NCBI GenBank assembly: GCA_031390175.1
Contig: JANMTF010000339.1
Coordinates: 1 to 49,874 of the forward strand
Reading direction: 5' to 3'
From: JAAFIP01 sp031390175
Lineage (GTDB): Bacteria > Pseudomonadota > Gammaproteobacteria > Burkholderiales > Burkholderiaceae_C
DNA: 49,874 nucleotides
The notes below the pieces were generated by a model. That model saw only the letters and a list, made by a program, of their open reading frames with translations. It was not told the DNA's origin and ran no database searches. Shown here one piece after another: positions 33,681 to 41,822 of the stretch. Made by a program: the position numbers and the translations under genes. Numbering within the stretch: position 1 is the stretch's first letter; the number at the start of each line of letters is the position of its first letter.

Positions 33681-36494
33681 CTACTCTTTAAAGGTGCCCG
33701 CCACAATCTCCCACAATTTGTCTGGGTCCAGGTACTTCTTCAGCGCAGCATTGATGGCGGTGGCATCCAATGCCTCGTAGGCTTTGTCAAAGCGTGTGGC
33801 GTAGTCCAAGGGTCGGTCGTAACGCAGATTGCCAGCGATGCCGCCAATGGCATTTGCGGGCTGGGCGCGCAGCTCGGCGCGGCGGGCGACGATGGCGGAT
33901 TTGGCAAACCCTACTTCTAAGCCGCTAAAGCCTTGCTCGCGCTTTTCAAGCAATACCTCACGGATGGTGGCGCGTAGCTTGGCGGCATTTTGCGGCGCAA
34001 AGCTGGCGCTGATGTCGATAGAGGCTGCATGGCCTTCAATAGGGGCGTTCAGGTTGGAAGACACGCCGTAGCTGAGGCCTTCCTTCTCCCGCACACGTTG
34101 CCACAAGCCTTGGCGGCTGAGTATCTGCACGCCCAGGTAGAGGGCCGGGTACTCATCGTCGGTCTCATTCATGCGCAGGGCGATGCGGCCCAGGTAGCTG
34201 GTGTTGGCTTTGTCGGCCAGCGCGATGGTGGAGGATTTGTCCACTTGTGGTTGCGCATGCTCTGCGGTCCAAGGTGCGTGCTTTTCTTTGCTGGCCCAGT
34301 CGCCCCACAGCGTTTGCAACTGAGCTTGCACCGGGGCCAGGGCGACCGGGCCCATCAGCACCAGCTCGCCCACTTGGGCAGAGCCAAAGCGCTGCCAGTA
34401 GGCGCGCAGCCCATCGGCGCTGGCTTGGCGAATCAGGGCCTCGCTTTGGGCATGCTCGCGCACCTCGCGCGGGTCGCCCTCCCCATACAGGCTCTTGGGG
34501 CGGTAGCTGCGTTCCAGGGCGTTGCTGGCCACACTGGTAGTGTCTGCTTTGATGTTTTGGATGGTAGCCAGCATGGCGCGCTGGTTGCGCTCAAAAGCGG
34601 GTTTGGCAAACCTGGAGTCGTAGAGCAGTTGGTTCAGCAGCTCCAGTATGGCCTGTGTGTTGGCGGCTGGAAACTCCAAGGTAGCATTTAAAAACCCGAC
34701 GTTGCTGGCAAAGCTGATACGCGCGTCCAGCGCCTGCAAGCGCTCTTTGATTTGCGCGGCGCTCAGGGCAGAGGTACCTTCCATCAGCATGGGCCCGATC
34801 ATGGTTGCCAGCGCGCCCGAGCCTTTGACCGATTCGGCGGTGCCCCAGCGCAGGCGCAGGGTGCCAACCACGCGGTCGTCTTTGGCAGCGCGGGGCACGA
34901 CGGCCATCTTGAGGCCCGGGGCGCCCGCTACTGTGAGCTGCGCGCGCTGGGTGCGCTGTACCAATGCGGCGGGTGTGATGTCAAAGCTATCGGCTTTCCG
35001 CAGGTAGCCGTTAGGGGGCAGGCTGGAGGCTACAGGAATTGATGGCTTCTCAGTGATAGCCAAGGTAGATATTGCGCGAGCAGCTACCAATTGTGCAGCG
35101 TCCGGGATGCCGATGGCAGGCGCGCGGGCGCTTTGCGCGGCGCTGTCAATGGCCACCGGCAGGTAGGTGCCTGCGGTGCGGTTGCTGGCCACCAGGTAGC
35201 TGCGGGCCACGGCACGCACCTCGTCGGCCGTGACGGCCTCCATCGCATCGCGCAGGCCAAACAGCAAGCGCCAGTCGCCCATCGACACCATCTCACTGAG
35301 GGCTTGGCCTGTGGCCTCGGCATCGCGCAGCATGGCGCGGGTGTTGGACAGAAGGCTGTTTTTGGCGGTTTGCACGTCTGCCTCGGTGGGTTGGTAGGTT
35401 TCTACCACTTTGGCCAGCGCGTCAGCAGAGCCTAGCGCTTTGATGGCGTATTGCTCGTCGCTGCTGCCCTCGGCTTTCTCGGGCAGGCCGATGCCGACGG
35501 TCAAAAAACCGGGTTCCCGCGTGGCGGCGTAGTAGGCCCATTCGGTAACGGCCAGGCTTTGGCTCACCAATCCGCGCGCCAGTGGCCCCGCGCGCTGTTT
35601 AAGTGCTTCTGCCAGCACCCGCACGGCCACGCCTTCGCGGGTACCACCTGCGGGCATGCGGTACATCACCGCTGTGGTCGCAAGGCCGCCCACGCGGCGC
35701 AGCGTGACGCTACGCTCGCCGTCTTGCACAGGGTCCAGCGTGTAGCTGGGGATCAATACCGCACTAGGTTTGGCGATAGCTGCAAATTCGGCGGTGATTT
35801 TGGCTTTAACACGCGCTTCGTCAAAGCGTCCGGTGACGATGAGGGTGGCGTTGTCGGGGCGGTAATGCTTGCGGTAGAAGGCGTACAGGGCCTCTAGCGG
35901 TACGTTTTCTACGTCGGTTTTGGCACCCAGTACGCTGTGGCGGTAGCCGTGGTAGCTGAACGCGGTGGCGCGCATGCGGTCGCCCAGCACGCGGCCAGGG
36001 TCGTTTTCGGCACGCTCAAACTCGTTGCGCACCACCGTCATTTCGCTGTCCAGATCGGCGCGGGTAAATTGGGCCTGCGTCATTTGCCCGGCCAGCCAGC
36101 CCAGCATGTAGTCCATCCGCTCGGTGGCTTTGTCGTCGCTGCTTAAAAAGCTGGCAAAGTAGTTGGTGCGGTCAAAGCTGGTGGTGCCGTTAAAACGCAT
36201 GGCCAGCGCCGCCATGTCGGTTTTGGGGTTTTGCACCTTGCCACTGGCTTTGAATAGCATGTGCTCCAGCAGGTGGGCCGAACCCGTCTCGCCCCCGCCC
36301 TCGTGGCGCGAGCCAACCTTGTAGGTGATGTTGACGGTGGCCACAGGCTTGGTGGCATCAGGCGCAAGTAGCACCTGCAAACCGTTGGGCAGGCTGTATT
36401 CGCTCACGTTGTCTATGGAACGCACGGGGCTTAGTTGGGCCGAAGCGGCCAAACTGGAAAGGCTTAAAGCAAGGGCGATAGCAAAATGTTTCAT
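33681..36494 (-). CDS. M16 family zinc peptidase (two-domain, exported)
   Basis: 937 aa from the ATG at 36494 (MKHFAIALALSLSSLAASAQ), a clear Sec signal peptide. The N-terminal M16 unit has the inverted zinc motif HLLEH (H74, E77, H78) and a downstream Glu (about residue 150-160, VRNEFERAENDPGRVLGDRM). The second, inactive M16 unit fills the C-terminal half. Between the two units (about 468-480) a dispersed repeat copy is read in frame (AQLVAARAISTLAIT). It is probably a periplasmic oligopeptidase; both units being on one chain resembles pitrilysin-like enzymes. Confidence 0.9.
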   Translation of the reverse strand: MKHFAIALALSLSSLAASAQLSPVRSIDNVSEYSLPNGLQVLLAPDATKPVATVNITYKVGSRHEGGGETGSAHLLEHMLFKASGKVQNPKTDMAALAMRFNGTTSFDRTNYFASFLSSDDKATERMDYMLGWLAGQMTQAQFTRADLDSEMTVVRNEFERAENDPGRVLGDRMRATAFSYHGYRHSVLGAKTDVENVPLEALYAFYRKHYRPDNATLIVTGRFDEARVKAKITAEFAAIAKPSAVLIPSYTLDPVQDGERSVTLRRVGGLATTAVMYRMPAGGTREGVAVRVLAEALKQRAGPLARGLVSQSLAVTEWAYYAATREPGFLTVGIGLPEKAEGSSDEQYAIKALGSADALAKVVETYQPTEADVQTAKNSLLSNTRAMLRDAEATGQALSEMVSMGDWRLLFGLRDAMEAVTADEVRAVARSYLVASNRTAGTYLPVAIDSAAQSARAPAIGIPDAAQLVAARAISTLAITEKPSIPVASSLPPNGYLRKADSFDITPAALVQRTQRAQLTVAGAPGLKMAVVPRAAKDDRVVGTLRLRWGTAESVKGSGALATMIGPMLMEGTSALSAAQIKERLQALDARISFASNVGFLNATLEFPAANTQAILELLNQLLYDSRFAKPAFERNQRAMLATIQNIKADTTSVASNALERSYRPKSLYGEGDPREVREHAQSEALIRQASADGLRAYWQRFGSAQVGELVLMGPVALAPVQAQLQTLWGDWASKEKHAPWTAEHAQPQVDKSSTIALADKANTSYLGRIALRMNETDDEYPALYLGVQILSRQGLWQRVREKEGLSYGVSSNLNAPIEGHAASIDISASFAPQNAAKLRATIREVLLEKREQGFSGLEVGFAKSAIVARRAELRAQPANAIGGIAGNLRYDRPLDYATRFDKAYEALDATAINAALKKYLDPDKLWEIVAGTFKE
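35056..35092 (-). repeat. Dispersed repeat copy R5 inside the M16 peptidase gene
   Basis: On the minus strand: AATTGGTAGCTGCTCGCGC followed by AATATCTACCTTGGCTAT. It is read forward by the peptidase gene in the phase giving AQLVAARA, the same phase as copy R4 in the tadA fusion gene (AQLGAACA). It sits in the linker between the two M16 units. Confidence 0.65.
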
Positions 36495-36518
36495 GCCCAC
36501 ACTGTAAACTGCTTAGCT

Positions 36519-37952
36519 ATGCACAGCACTGGTGAAAACGCCCATTTTTTGCAACTGGCCTTGGACGAGGCCCACGCCGCTGTGCAGGCGGGTGAAGTGC
36601 CCGTGGGCGCGGTGGTGGTGAAAAACGGCCAAGTTATCGCCACAGGCCGCAACGCGCCCATCGGCGCACACGACCCTACGGCCCACGCCGAAATAGTGGC
36701 CCTGCGGGCCGCTGCGGCTGCCTTGGGCAACTACCGCCTGGACGATTGCGAGCTGTATGTGACGCTAGAGCCCTGCGCCATGTGCGCCGGTGCCATGCTG
36801 CACGCGCGGCTCAAACGCGTGGTGTACGGCGCGCCTGATGCCAAAACCGGCGCCGCCGGCTCAGTCGTCAATCTGTTTACCAATGCTGCGCTAAACCACC
36901 ATACCGAGGTAATGCCTGCTGCACAATTAGGAGCTGCTTGCGCAACTATCGCGAGCGCTAGTGGCCAATTGTTGCAAGACTTCTTTTCTGGTAAGCGCAA
37001 GGAGATGCGGATGCAAAAGACCAGCAACCACCCGCTACGCGACGATGCGCTGCGCACGCCCGATGCGGCTTTTGCCAACTTACCCGGCTACCAGTGGCCG
37101 CCCCATTATGTGAGCGACCTGCCCAGCCTGGCCGGGTTGCGCATGCATTATCTGGATGAAGGCCAGAGCGAACCGCAAGGCTCTGCACAAGACCAAACCA
37201 CCTACCTCTGCCTGCACGGCAACCCCGCCTGGAGCTACTTGTATCGCAAGATGATCCCCATTTTCACCGCCAGCGGCGCGCGGGTGGTAGCACCCGACCT
37301 CATTGGTTTTGGTAAATCAGATAAACCCAAAAGAGACAGCTTTCACAGCTTTACTTGGCACCGCCAAACCCTGCTAGAGCTGGTGGAACGCTTGGATTTA
37401 AAAAACACCGTGCTGGTAGTGCAAGACTGGGGCGGCCTGCTGGGCCTCACACTGCCCATGGCCGCGCCAGAGCGCTACAAAGGCTTGCTGGTAATGAACA
37501 CCACCCTGGCTACCGGCAATGCACCCTTGTCCCCAGGTTTCATCGCCTGGCGCGAGATGTGCGCCAAAACCCCCGCCTTTGACATCGCCCGCCTGTTTGC
37601 ACGTGGCAACCCGCAGATGAGCCAGCAAGAATGCGCCGCCTACATGGCCCCGTACCCCGATGCAGGCCACCGCGCCGCCACCCGCGCCTTCCCGCCCATG
37701 GTGCCCGAGTTTGCAGAGTCAGACGGCGCAGTCATCAGCCGTGCTGCCCGCGATTTTTGGCAAACCCAATGGAGCGGCACCAGCCTGATGGCCATTGGCC
37801 AGCGAGACCCTGTATTGGGTGAGCCATCGATGCGCAGCCTGCACCAGCTTATTCGCGGTTGCCCTGAGCCTGTGTTATTGCCCTATGCAGGGCATTTTGT
37901 GCAGGAACATGGGCAAGGGATCGCACGGCGGGCGGTGGCGATGTTTCTGTAG
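36519..37952 (+). CDS. TadA tRNA-adenosine deaminase fused in frame to a haloalkane dehalogenase
   Basis: 477 aa from ATG 36519. Residues 1-163 are a complete TadA: zinc ligands H56, C86 and C89, catalytic E58 (HAEIVALR, PCAMCAGA), ending LLQDFFSGKRKEM. Residues 165-477 are a DhlA-like haloalkane dehalogenase (HGNPAWSYLYRKMIP) with nucleophile D303 (VVQDWGG), acid D430 (GQRDP) and base H459 (AGHFVQE). There is no stop between the parts. However AAGGAG lies 6 nt before an internal ATG (37011), where the dehalogenase would naturally begin (MQKTSNHPLRDDALRTPDAA). One fused chain, two proteins, or both, are possible. TadA makes inosine at tRNA-Arg position 34. Confidence 0.85.
   Translation: MHSTGENAHFLQLALDEAHAAVQAGEVPVGAVVVKNGQVIATGRNAPIGAHDPTAHAEIVALRAAAAALGNYRLDDCELYVTLEPCAMCAGAMLHARLKRVVYGAPDAKTGAAGSVVNLFTNAALNHHTEVMPAAQLGAACATIASASGQLLQDFFSGKRKEMRMQKTSNHPLRDDALRTPDAAFANLPGYQWPPHYVSDLPSLAGLRMHYLDEGQSEPQGSAQDQTTYLCLHGNPAWSYLYRKMIPIFTASGARVVAPDLIGFGKSDKPKRDSFHSFTWHRQTLLELVERLDLKNTVLVVQDWGGLLGLTLPMAAPERYKGLLVMNTTLATGNAPLSPGFIAWREMCAKTPAFDIARLFARGNPQMSQQECAAYMAPYPDAGHRAATRAFPPMVPEFAESDGAVISRAARDFWQTQWSGTSLMAIGQRDPVLGEPSMRSLHQLIRGCPEPVLLPYAGHFVQEHGQGIARRAVAMFL
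36922..36970 (+). repeat. Dispersed repeat copy R4 inside the tadA part
   Basis: ACAATTAGGAGCTGCTTGC followed by GCAACTATCGCGAGCGCTAG, a variant form of the dispersed repeat. It replaces the stretch between the NHHTEV and LLQDFF segments of TadA and lengthens it by several residues (PAAQLGAACATIASASGQ). Confidence 0.65.
37000..37013 (+). promoter_or_regulatory. Internal ribosome site and start of the dehalogenase part
   Basis: AAGGAG (36999-37004) is followed 6 nt later by ATG at 37011-37013, at the exact domain boundary between TadA and the dehalogenase. A second ATG (37005) is too close to the Shine-Dalgarno. This site could give a free 313-aa dehalogenase. Confidence 0.6.
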
Positions 37953-38046
37953 GCTCTGCGGCTCCACTTTAAGTGTGGTCGTTTGACCTGCGTCTAATCG
38001 CCCGGAACCCAGCAGGCTCACGCATAAAGGCCCTTGGGCGAGCACA

Positions 38047-39468
38047 CTAAAGCACCCGCCCCGGATTCAACATCCCCTGCGGATCGAGCGCCCGCTTCAC
38101 AGCGCGCATCATGTCCAGCGCTACAGCAGACTTGTAGTGCGGCAGCTCGTCGCGCTTCAAGCTGCCAATGCCATGCTCAGCGCTGATGCTGCCGCCATGC
38201 GCTAGCACGCTGTCAAACACCAGTTTATTTACACCCGCCTCTTGAGCCTGCAAAAACGCCTTGCCATCTGCGCCCGCCGGGCACTGCACGTTGTAGTGCA
38301 AATTGCCGTCACCCAGGTGGCCAAAGTTAACCAGGCGCACGCCGGGGATGGCCTCGCGCAAGAGCGCATCGGTAGCTGTAGCAAACTCGGGGATGCGTGA
38401 GACGGGGATGGAAATATCGTGCTTGATATTGAGTCCTTCCTCGGCCTGCGCCAGCGGAATGCACTCGCGAATATGCCACAGCGCCTTGGCTTGCTGCAAG
38501 TTCTCGGCCACCACCGCATCGGTAATGATGCCCGCCTCCAGCGCCGCTTCCATCAAATGGTCAAAGCGCTCGCGGGCATGCTGCTCGCTCTCAAAGTCGC
38601 TGTTCTCCAGCACCACGCAAAAGGGCGCTGCGTCCCATAACGGTACGCGCTGCTGCGGGAAATGCCGGGCGACCAGAGACAAGGCAAATTGCCCCATCAC
38701 CTCAAAGCCCGTAAGGCCACTGGCGAGGTGCTTTTGCGCCAAGCCCAGCAGCTTCACAGCGTGGTCTAGCGAGGGCAGGCTGGCCCAGGCGGTCAGGCTG
38801 GCGACTGGCAGGGGGTAGAGCTTCATCGTGGCGGCAGTGATGATGCCCAGCGTGCCTTCGCTGCCAATCATCAGGTTGCGCAGGTCGTAGCCGGTGTTGT
38901 CTTTGCGCAGGCCGGAAAGGCCGCTCCACACCTCACCTTGCGCATTGACCACTTCCAGCCCCAGGCACAGGTCACGCGCATTGCCGTAGCGCAGCACCTG
39001 CGTGCCGCCCGCGTTGGTGCCCAGGTTGCCACCAATGGTGCAACTGCCCTCGGCGGCCAGGCTCAGCGGAAACAAGAAGCCTGCGTTTTCTGCGGCGGCT
39101 TGCAGGTTTTGCAGAATGCAGCCTGCCTCCACCGTCACCGCCATGTTGCCGGTGTCAATGCTGCGCACCGCGTTCATGCGTTGCAGGCTCAGCACCACTT
39201 GCTGGCCTGTGGTATCGGGCACGGAGCCGACCACCATACCCGTGTTGCCGCCCTGGGGCACGATGCTCACCTGGCTACCCGCTGCACGCGCTGCCGCGCA
39301 GGCCTTGACCACAGCGGCCACCTGCTGGGTTGTAGCGGGCCGCACCACGGCAAGTGCTTTGCCGTGCATGCGCTTGCGCCAGTCTTGCTCGTACTGGCTT
39401 AGATCGCCTTCGGTGAGCACATGGGTGGGGCCAACGATGCTCTTGAGGGTATGGATCAGGTCATTCAT
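38047..39468 (-). CDS. FAD-binding oxidoreductase (GlcD/D-2-hydroxyacid dehydrogenase type)
   Basis: 473 aa. The FAD_binding_4 (VAO/PCMH) domain is seen in VSIVPQGGNTGMVVGS, AAEGSCTIGGNLGTNAGGTQ and the linked LIGSEGTLGIITAATMKLYP region. The C-terminal FAD-oxidase domain includes VNFGHLGDGNLHYNVQ and the final SAEHGIGSLKRDELPHYKS. Homologues oxidise D-lactate, glycolate or D-2-hydroxyglutarate; the substrate is not assignable. Start MNDLIHTLKSIVGPTHVLTE at 39468. It is a lone gene between a repeat copy and the convergent tadA fusion gene. Confidence 0.9.
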   Translation of the reverse strand: MNDLIHTLKSIVGPTHVLTEGDLSQYEQDWRKRMHGKALAVVRPATTQQVAAVVKACAAARAAGSQVSIVPQGGNTGMVVGSVPDTTGQQVVLSLQRMNAVRSIDTGNMAVTVEAGCILQNLQAAAENAGFLFPLSLAAEGSCTIGGNLGTNAGGTQVLRYGNARDLCLGLEVVNAQGEVWSGLSGLRKDNTGYDLRNLMIGSEGTLGIITAATMKLYPLPVASLTAWASLPSLDHAVKLLGLAQKHLASGLTGFEVMGQFALSLVARHFPQQRVPLWDAAPFCVVLENSDFESEQHARERFDHLMEAALEAGIITDAVVAENLQQAKALWHIRECIPLAQAEEGLNIKHDISIPVSRIPEFATATDALLREAIPGVRLVNFGHLGDGNLHYNVQCPAGADGKAFLQAQEAGVNKLVFDSVLAHGGSISAEHGIGSLKRDELPHYKSAVALDMMRAVKRALDPQGMLNPGRVL

Positions 39469-39474
39469 AGTGCT

Positions 39475-39525
39475 AGTTATTTAATAGCTTCTTGCGCAAT
39501 TTTCTATTGGGCTATCAGCAGATTT
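39475..39525 (+). repeat. Dispersed repeat copy R6
   Basis: GTTATTTAATAGCTTCTTGC followed by GCAATTTTCTATTGGGCTATC. It fills almost the whole gap between the start of the FAD oxidoreductase gene and the end of the AbiEii-type toxin gene, touching the stop codon of the latter. Confidence 0.75.
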
Positions 39526-40594
39526 ACTGTACAAATTTTACGTCACCACCATTGAACTCAGCCTCGGCTTGGCGCAGGATAGTCACCACCGCGTCAAACG
39601 GTGGTGGCTCGGTCATAAACATGGGTCGCATGGTGGCGTAATCATTGGCCAGTGCGACCATGCGGTGGGGTGCAGGTGCGAGCCTAAAGCTGCCGGGTAG
39701 GGCGATGTCGTAGCGTGCCCAACTGCGAGCGAAGACTCTGCTTTTCCACTGCACCACGCGGGCGCACTGTGTGGTGTCGGCCAAAAATTCTGCCGCTCGG
39801 GGCTGCTCCAGCAGCCGCGCCATGTCAGCAAAGTGGCGCGCGTATCTGTCGGGGGTGGGCAGCGAAGCAGGGCGGTGAAACTCGGCATGCAAAATGGTGG
39901 CTTTTTCCCAAAACGTGCGCTCCAGCTCCAGTGCCGTCACGCTGCACTGCCAGTCGCTAAACACCTGCGGAAACACTGTTGCCAACATCGGCTGCACCGG
40001 GTAGCGGCCCGTGGGCTGTTGGTCAGTCAACGTGCCCAGCTCCAGCTTGACCTCGCGTCGAATATAGGAAAAACCATCGGTGTGCACGCTGGGGTAGCGA
40101 AAATACAAAATCGGCGAGCGTGCATCTGCATCCACCTCAAAGTGCAGCCACGCGGCCACGCCTTTGTCATCTACAGGCGCTACGCCAATAGCTTGGATGA
40201 TTCGCGCTTCCAGCAGCGGTCGCATCACCGTCTGCACCTTGTCGCCACACAGGCGCTGCATGTCCAGCACCGCAGCGTCACGCCGTGTTCGGCTGGTCAG
40301 CGCATCAAAGTCTTGCGCGCTGGCACCTACAAACTCAGGCACCAGGCACAAGTCAATGTCTTCTGAAAACCTGTCAATCACGCCAAACACTTTAGACAGC
40401 GACGTGCCACCTTTAAACACCAAATGTGGCGCTAGCTCGGGCTGGCTGAACAGCAAGGACAGCAGCCACGACACCCAAAAGTCTTTTTCAATAATGACCG
40501 ACTGCCCTGCTTGCCCGCCAGATGCTTGGTCGTAGGCCAACTTCCTGCGCTGTGCGGGTAAATTTAAAAATGCTTGCGCGTTGATATTCGTCAT
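39524..40594 (-). CDS. AbiEii/AbiGii-type nucleotidyltransferase toxin
   Basis: 356 aa, PF08843-type nucleotidyltransferase-like toxin. Motif I (KGGTSLSKVFGVIDRFSEDI followed by DLCL) contains the G-S loop and the D-x-D metal site; the conserved late Lys/Asp elements appear as FWEKATILHAEFHR and DRYARHFADMARLL. The family inhibits growth by NTP transfer, giving phage abortive infection or replicon stabilisation. It follows its cognate antitoxin gene by 6 nt on the same strand. The C-terminus ends in or beside a dispersed repeat. Confidence 0.88.
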   Translation of the reverse strand: MTNINAQAFLNLPAQRRKLAYDQASGGQAGQSVIIEKDFWVSWLLSLLFSQPELAPHLVFKGGTSLSKVFGVIDRFSEDIDLCLVPEFVGASAQDFDALTSRTRRDAAVLDMQRLCGDKVQTVMRPLLEARIIQAIGVAPVDDKGVAAWLHFEVDADARSPILYFRYPSVHTDGFSYIRREVKLELGTLTDQQPTGRYPVQPMLATVFPQVFSDWQCSVTALELERTFWEKATILHAEFHRPASLPTPDRYARHFADMARLLEQPRAAEFLADTTQCARVVQWKSRVFARSWARYDIALPGSFRLAPAPHRMVALANDYATMRPMFMTEPPPFDAVVTILRQAEAEFNGGDVKFVQ

Positions 40595-40600
40595 GGAGTT

Positions 40601-41242
40601 TTAGTTATTTTTAGAATCAGGGGTATCAGGCTGCGCCACTGCCACCATGTGCGGGCGCATCCATGCAGGGGCCAGCGCCAAGTCTGATAACAGCTTAGCC
40701 CGCTCTGCCTGCGGCAGCTTACTGCGCAGACGCGCAATACGGCTGGGCGTTACGTGCAAAGGCCCCAAGCTCTTAAAAGCCTGAATCACCAGCCCGCTCA
40801 GTTTGCCCGCTGCCGCCATGTCACGCGGCGTGGTGCGTTTAAAGGTAATTTGCATCGGCCCCGCGCGCACTACGCGCGAGATACCGTCGGTCATCAGCAC
40901 TACTTTGGCGGGCACCTGCTCTGATAAACCCAGCAAGTTGGCGGCATACACACCCGTCGGCTGGGTACGAATTTTGTCTTTACCCGCCACCGCTTTGACC
41001 ACCGCCTCCACTGACGGCCACAGCGTGCCAAACAGCGGGTCGTGCCGGGGCTTGTCGTAGATGCCGCGCGACAGGCGGCGCAGCTTGTTGTGTGCTACCA
41101 GGCGCTGCAAAGCCTTGTCAATGGCAGCGCGGCTGCCGACCGCTGTAAACGTGCTGGGCGTAAAAACGGTACCTAAGCGCGCGCGCTGCACCCTGCGCTC
41201 AATCTGCGTATCAATGCTATCAGGTGAAGAGGCTCGTGGCAT
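40601..41242 (-). CDS. DUF6088 family (AbiEi-like) antitoxin
   Basis: 213 aa, first gene of the AbiE-type pair. The N-terminal winged helix (VFTPSTFTAVGSRAAIDKAL, then RLVAHNKLRRLSRGIYDKPR) should bind the operator; the C-terminal half (YAANLLGLSEQVPAKVVLMT, then ITFKRTTPRDM) is the AbiEi-like domain. AbiE antitoxins repress their own promoter by binding inverted repeats and neutralise the toxin without forming a stable complex. A 19-bp perfect inverted repeat lies 13 bp upstream of the start. Confidence 0.85.
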   Translation of the reverse strand: MPRASSPDSIDTQIERRVQRARLGTVFTPSTFTAVGSRAAIDKALQRLVAHNKLRRLSRGIYDKPRHDPLFGTLWPSVEAVVKAVAGKDKIRTQPTGVYAANLLGLSEQVPAKVVLMTDGISRVVRAGPMQITFKRTTPRDMAAAGKLSGLVIQAFKSLGPLHVTPSRIARLRSKLPQAERAKLLSDLALAPAWMRPHMVAVAQPDTPDSKNN

Positions 41243-41255
41243 AGGTGAAAATGGA

Positions 41256-41298
41256 TTCTATTTGTCCGAAAAATAGCATATTTTTCGGACAAATAGAA
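41256..41298. promoter_or_regulatory. Operator of the AbiE-type pair, 19-bp perfect inverted repeat
   Basis: Left arm TTCTATTTGTCCGAAAAAT (41256-41274), spacer AGCAT, right arm ATTTTTCGGACAAATAGAA (41280-41298). All 19 positions pair. It lies directly upstream of the antitoxin start, as expected for autoregulation, and could overlap the promoter. Confidence 0.85.
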
Positions 41299-41381
41299 GT
41301 GTTTTTTGCGTCCTGTGGCGTAGTATCCACGTACCGAGGCGGGTGGTTTAACCAAATAAGGCGGGGATAGATAAATCCGCT

Positions 41382-41430
41382 ATATTTTAAATAGCTTCTA
41401 CCGCAATATTCTATTGCGCTACAGCCGTTT
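41382..41430 (+). repeat. Dispersed repeat copy R7 overlapping a gene end
   Basis: ATATTTTAAATAGCTTCTACC followed by GCAATATTCTATTGCGCTAC. It overlaps the 3' end of the DUF2069 gene, whose last four codons and stop (AVAQ-stop) are read from the repeat on the minus strand. Confidence 0.75.
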
Positions 41431-41776
41431 TATGTGCCAAACGCAGGCGCACATGCAGCGCGCAGGCGGCGAACAGGGTGCAGCACAGAAATACTTCGAT
41501 CATGGCGTAGTAATTGCTGGGCGGCTTGTCGCTCCAGGCGCGTACCACGCCTTCGGTAAAATACAGCCACACCATCAGGCTGACCCAGCGGTAGGTGTAC
41601 ATTTTGTTTTTAAGCAGGCCAGCCAGTGGAAAGCACAGCGGCAGCACTTTCAGCGCCAGCAGGGTGCCACCGGGGCGCAGGGGCGCTAGCACCAGCTCCC
41701 AGGCTACTCCCAGCACGATGAGGCTGAGCACGCTGCCTACCGCCAGCCAGCGGGTCATTTCTACGGAGTTTTTCAT
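41411..41776 (-). CDS. DUF2069 family membrane protein
   Basis: 121 aa from the ATG at 41776 (MKNSVEMTRWLAVGSVLSLI); another start six codons later (MTRWLAV) is possible. Four hydrophobic helices are seen: WLAVGSVLSLIVLGVAWELV, LALKVLPLCFPLAGLL, YRWVSLMVWLYFTEGVV and AMIEVFLCCTLFAACAL. This is the DUF2069 family of small inner-membrane proteins, function unknown. It is divergent from the YihY gene with a 46-bp gap. The C-terminus is supplied by a dispersed repeat. Confidence 0.85.
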   Translation of the reverse strand: MKNSVEMTRWLAVGSVLSLIVLGVAWELVLAPLRPGGTLLALKVLPLCFPLAGLLKNKMYTYRWVSLMVWLYFTEGVVRAWSDKPPSNYYAMIEVFLCCTLFAACALHVRLRLAHKTAVAQ

Positions 41777-41822
41777 TCTAGGGGTCGGATACATTGCGGG
41801 TTTTGGATGGCATGATACCGGG

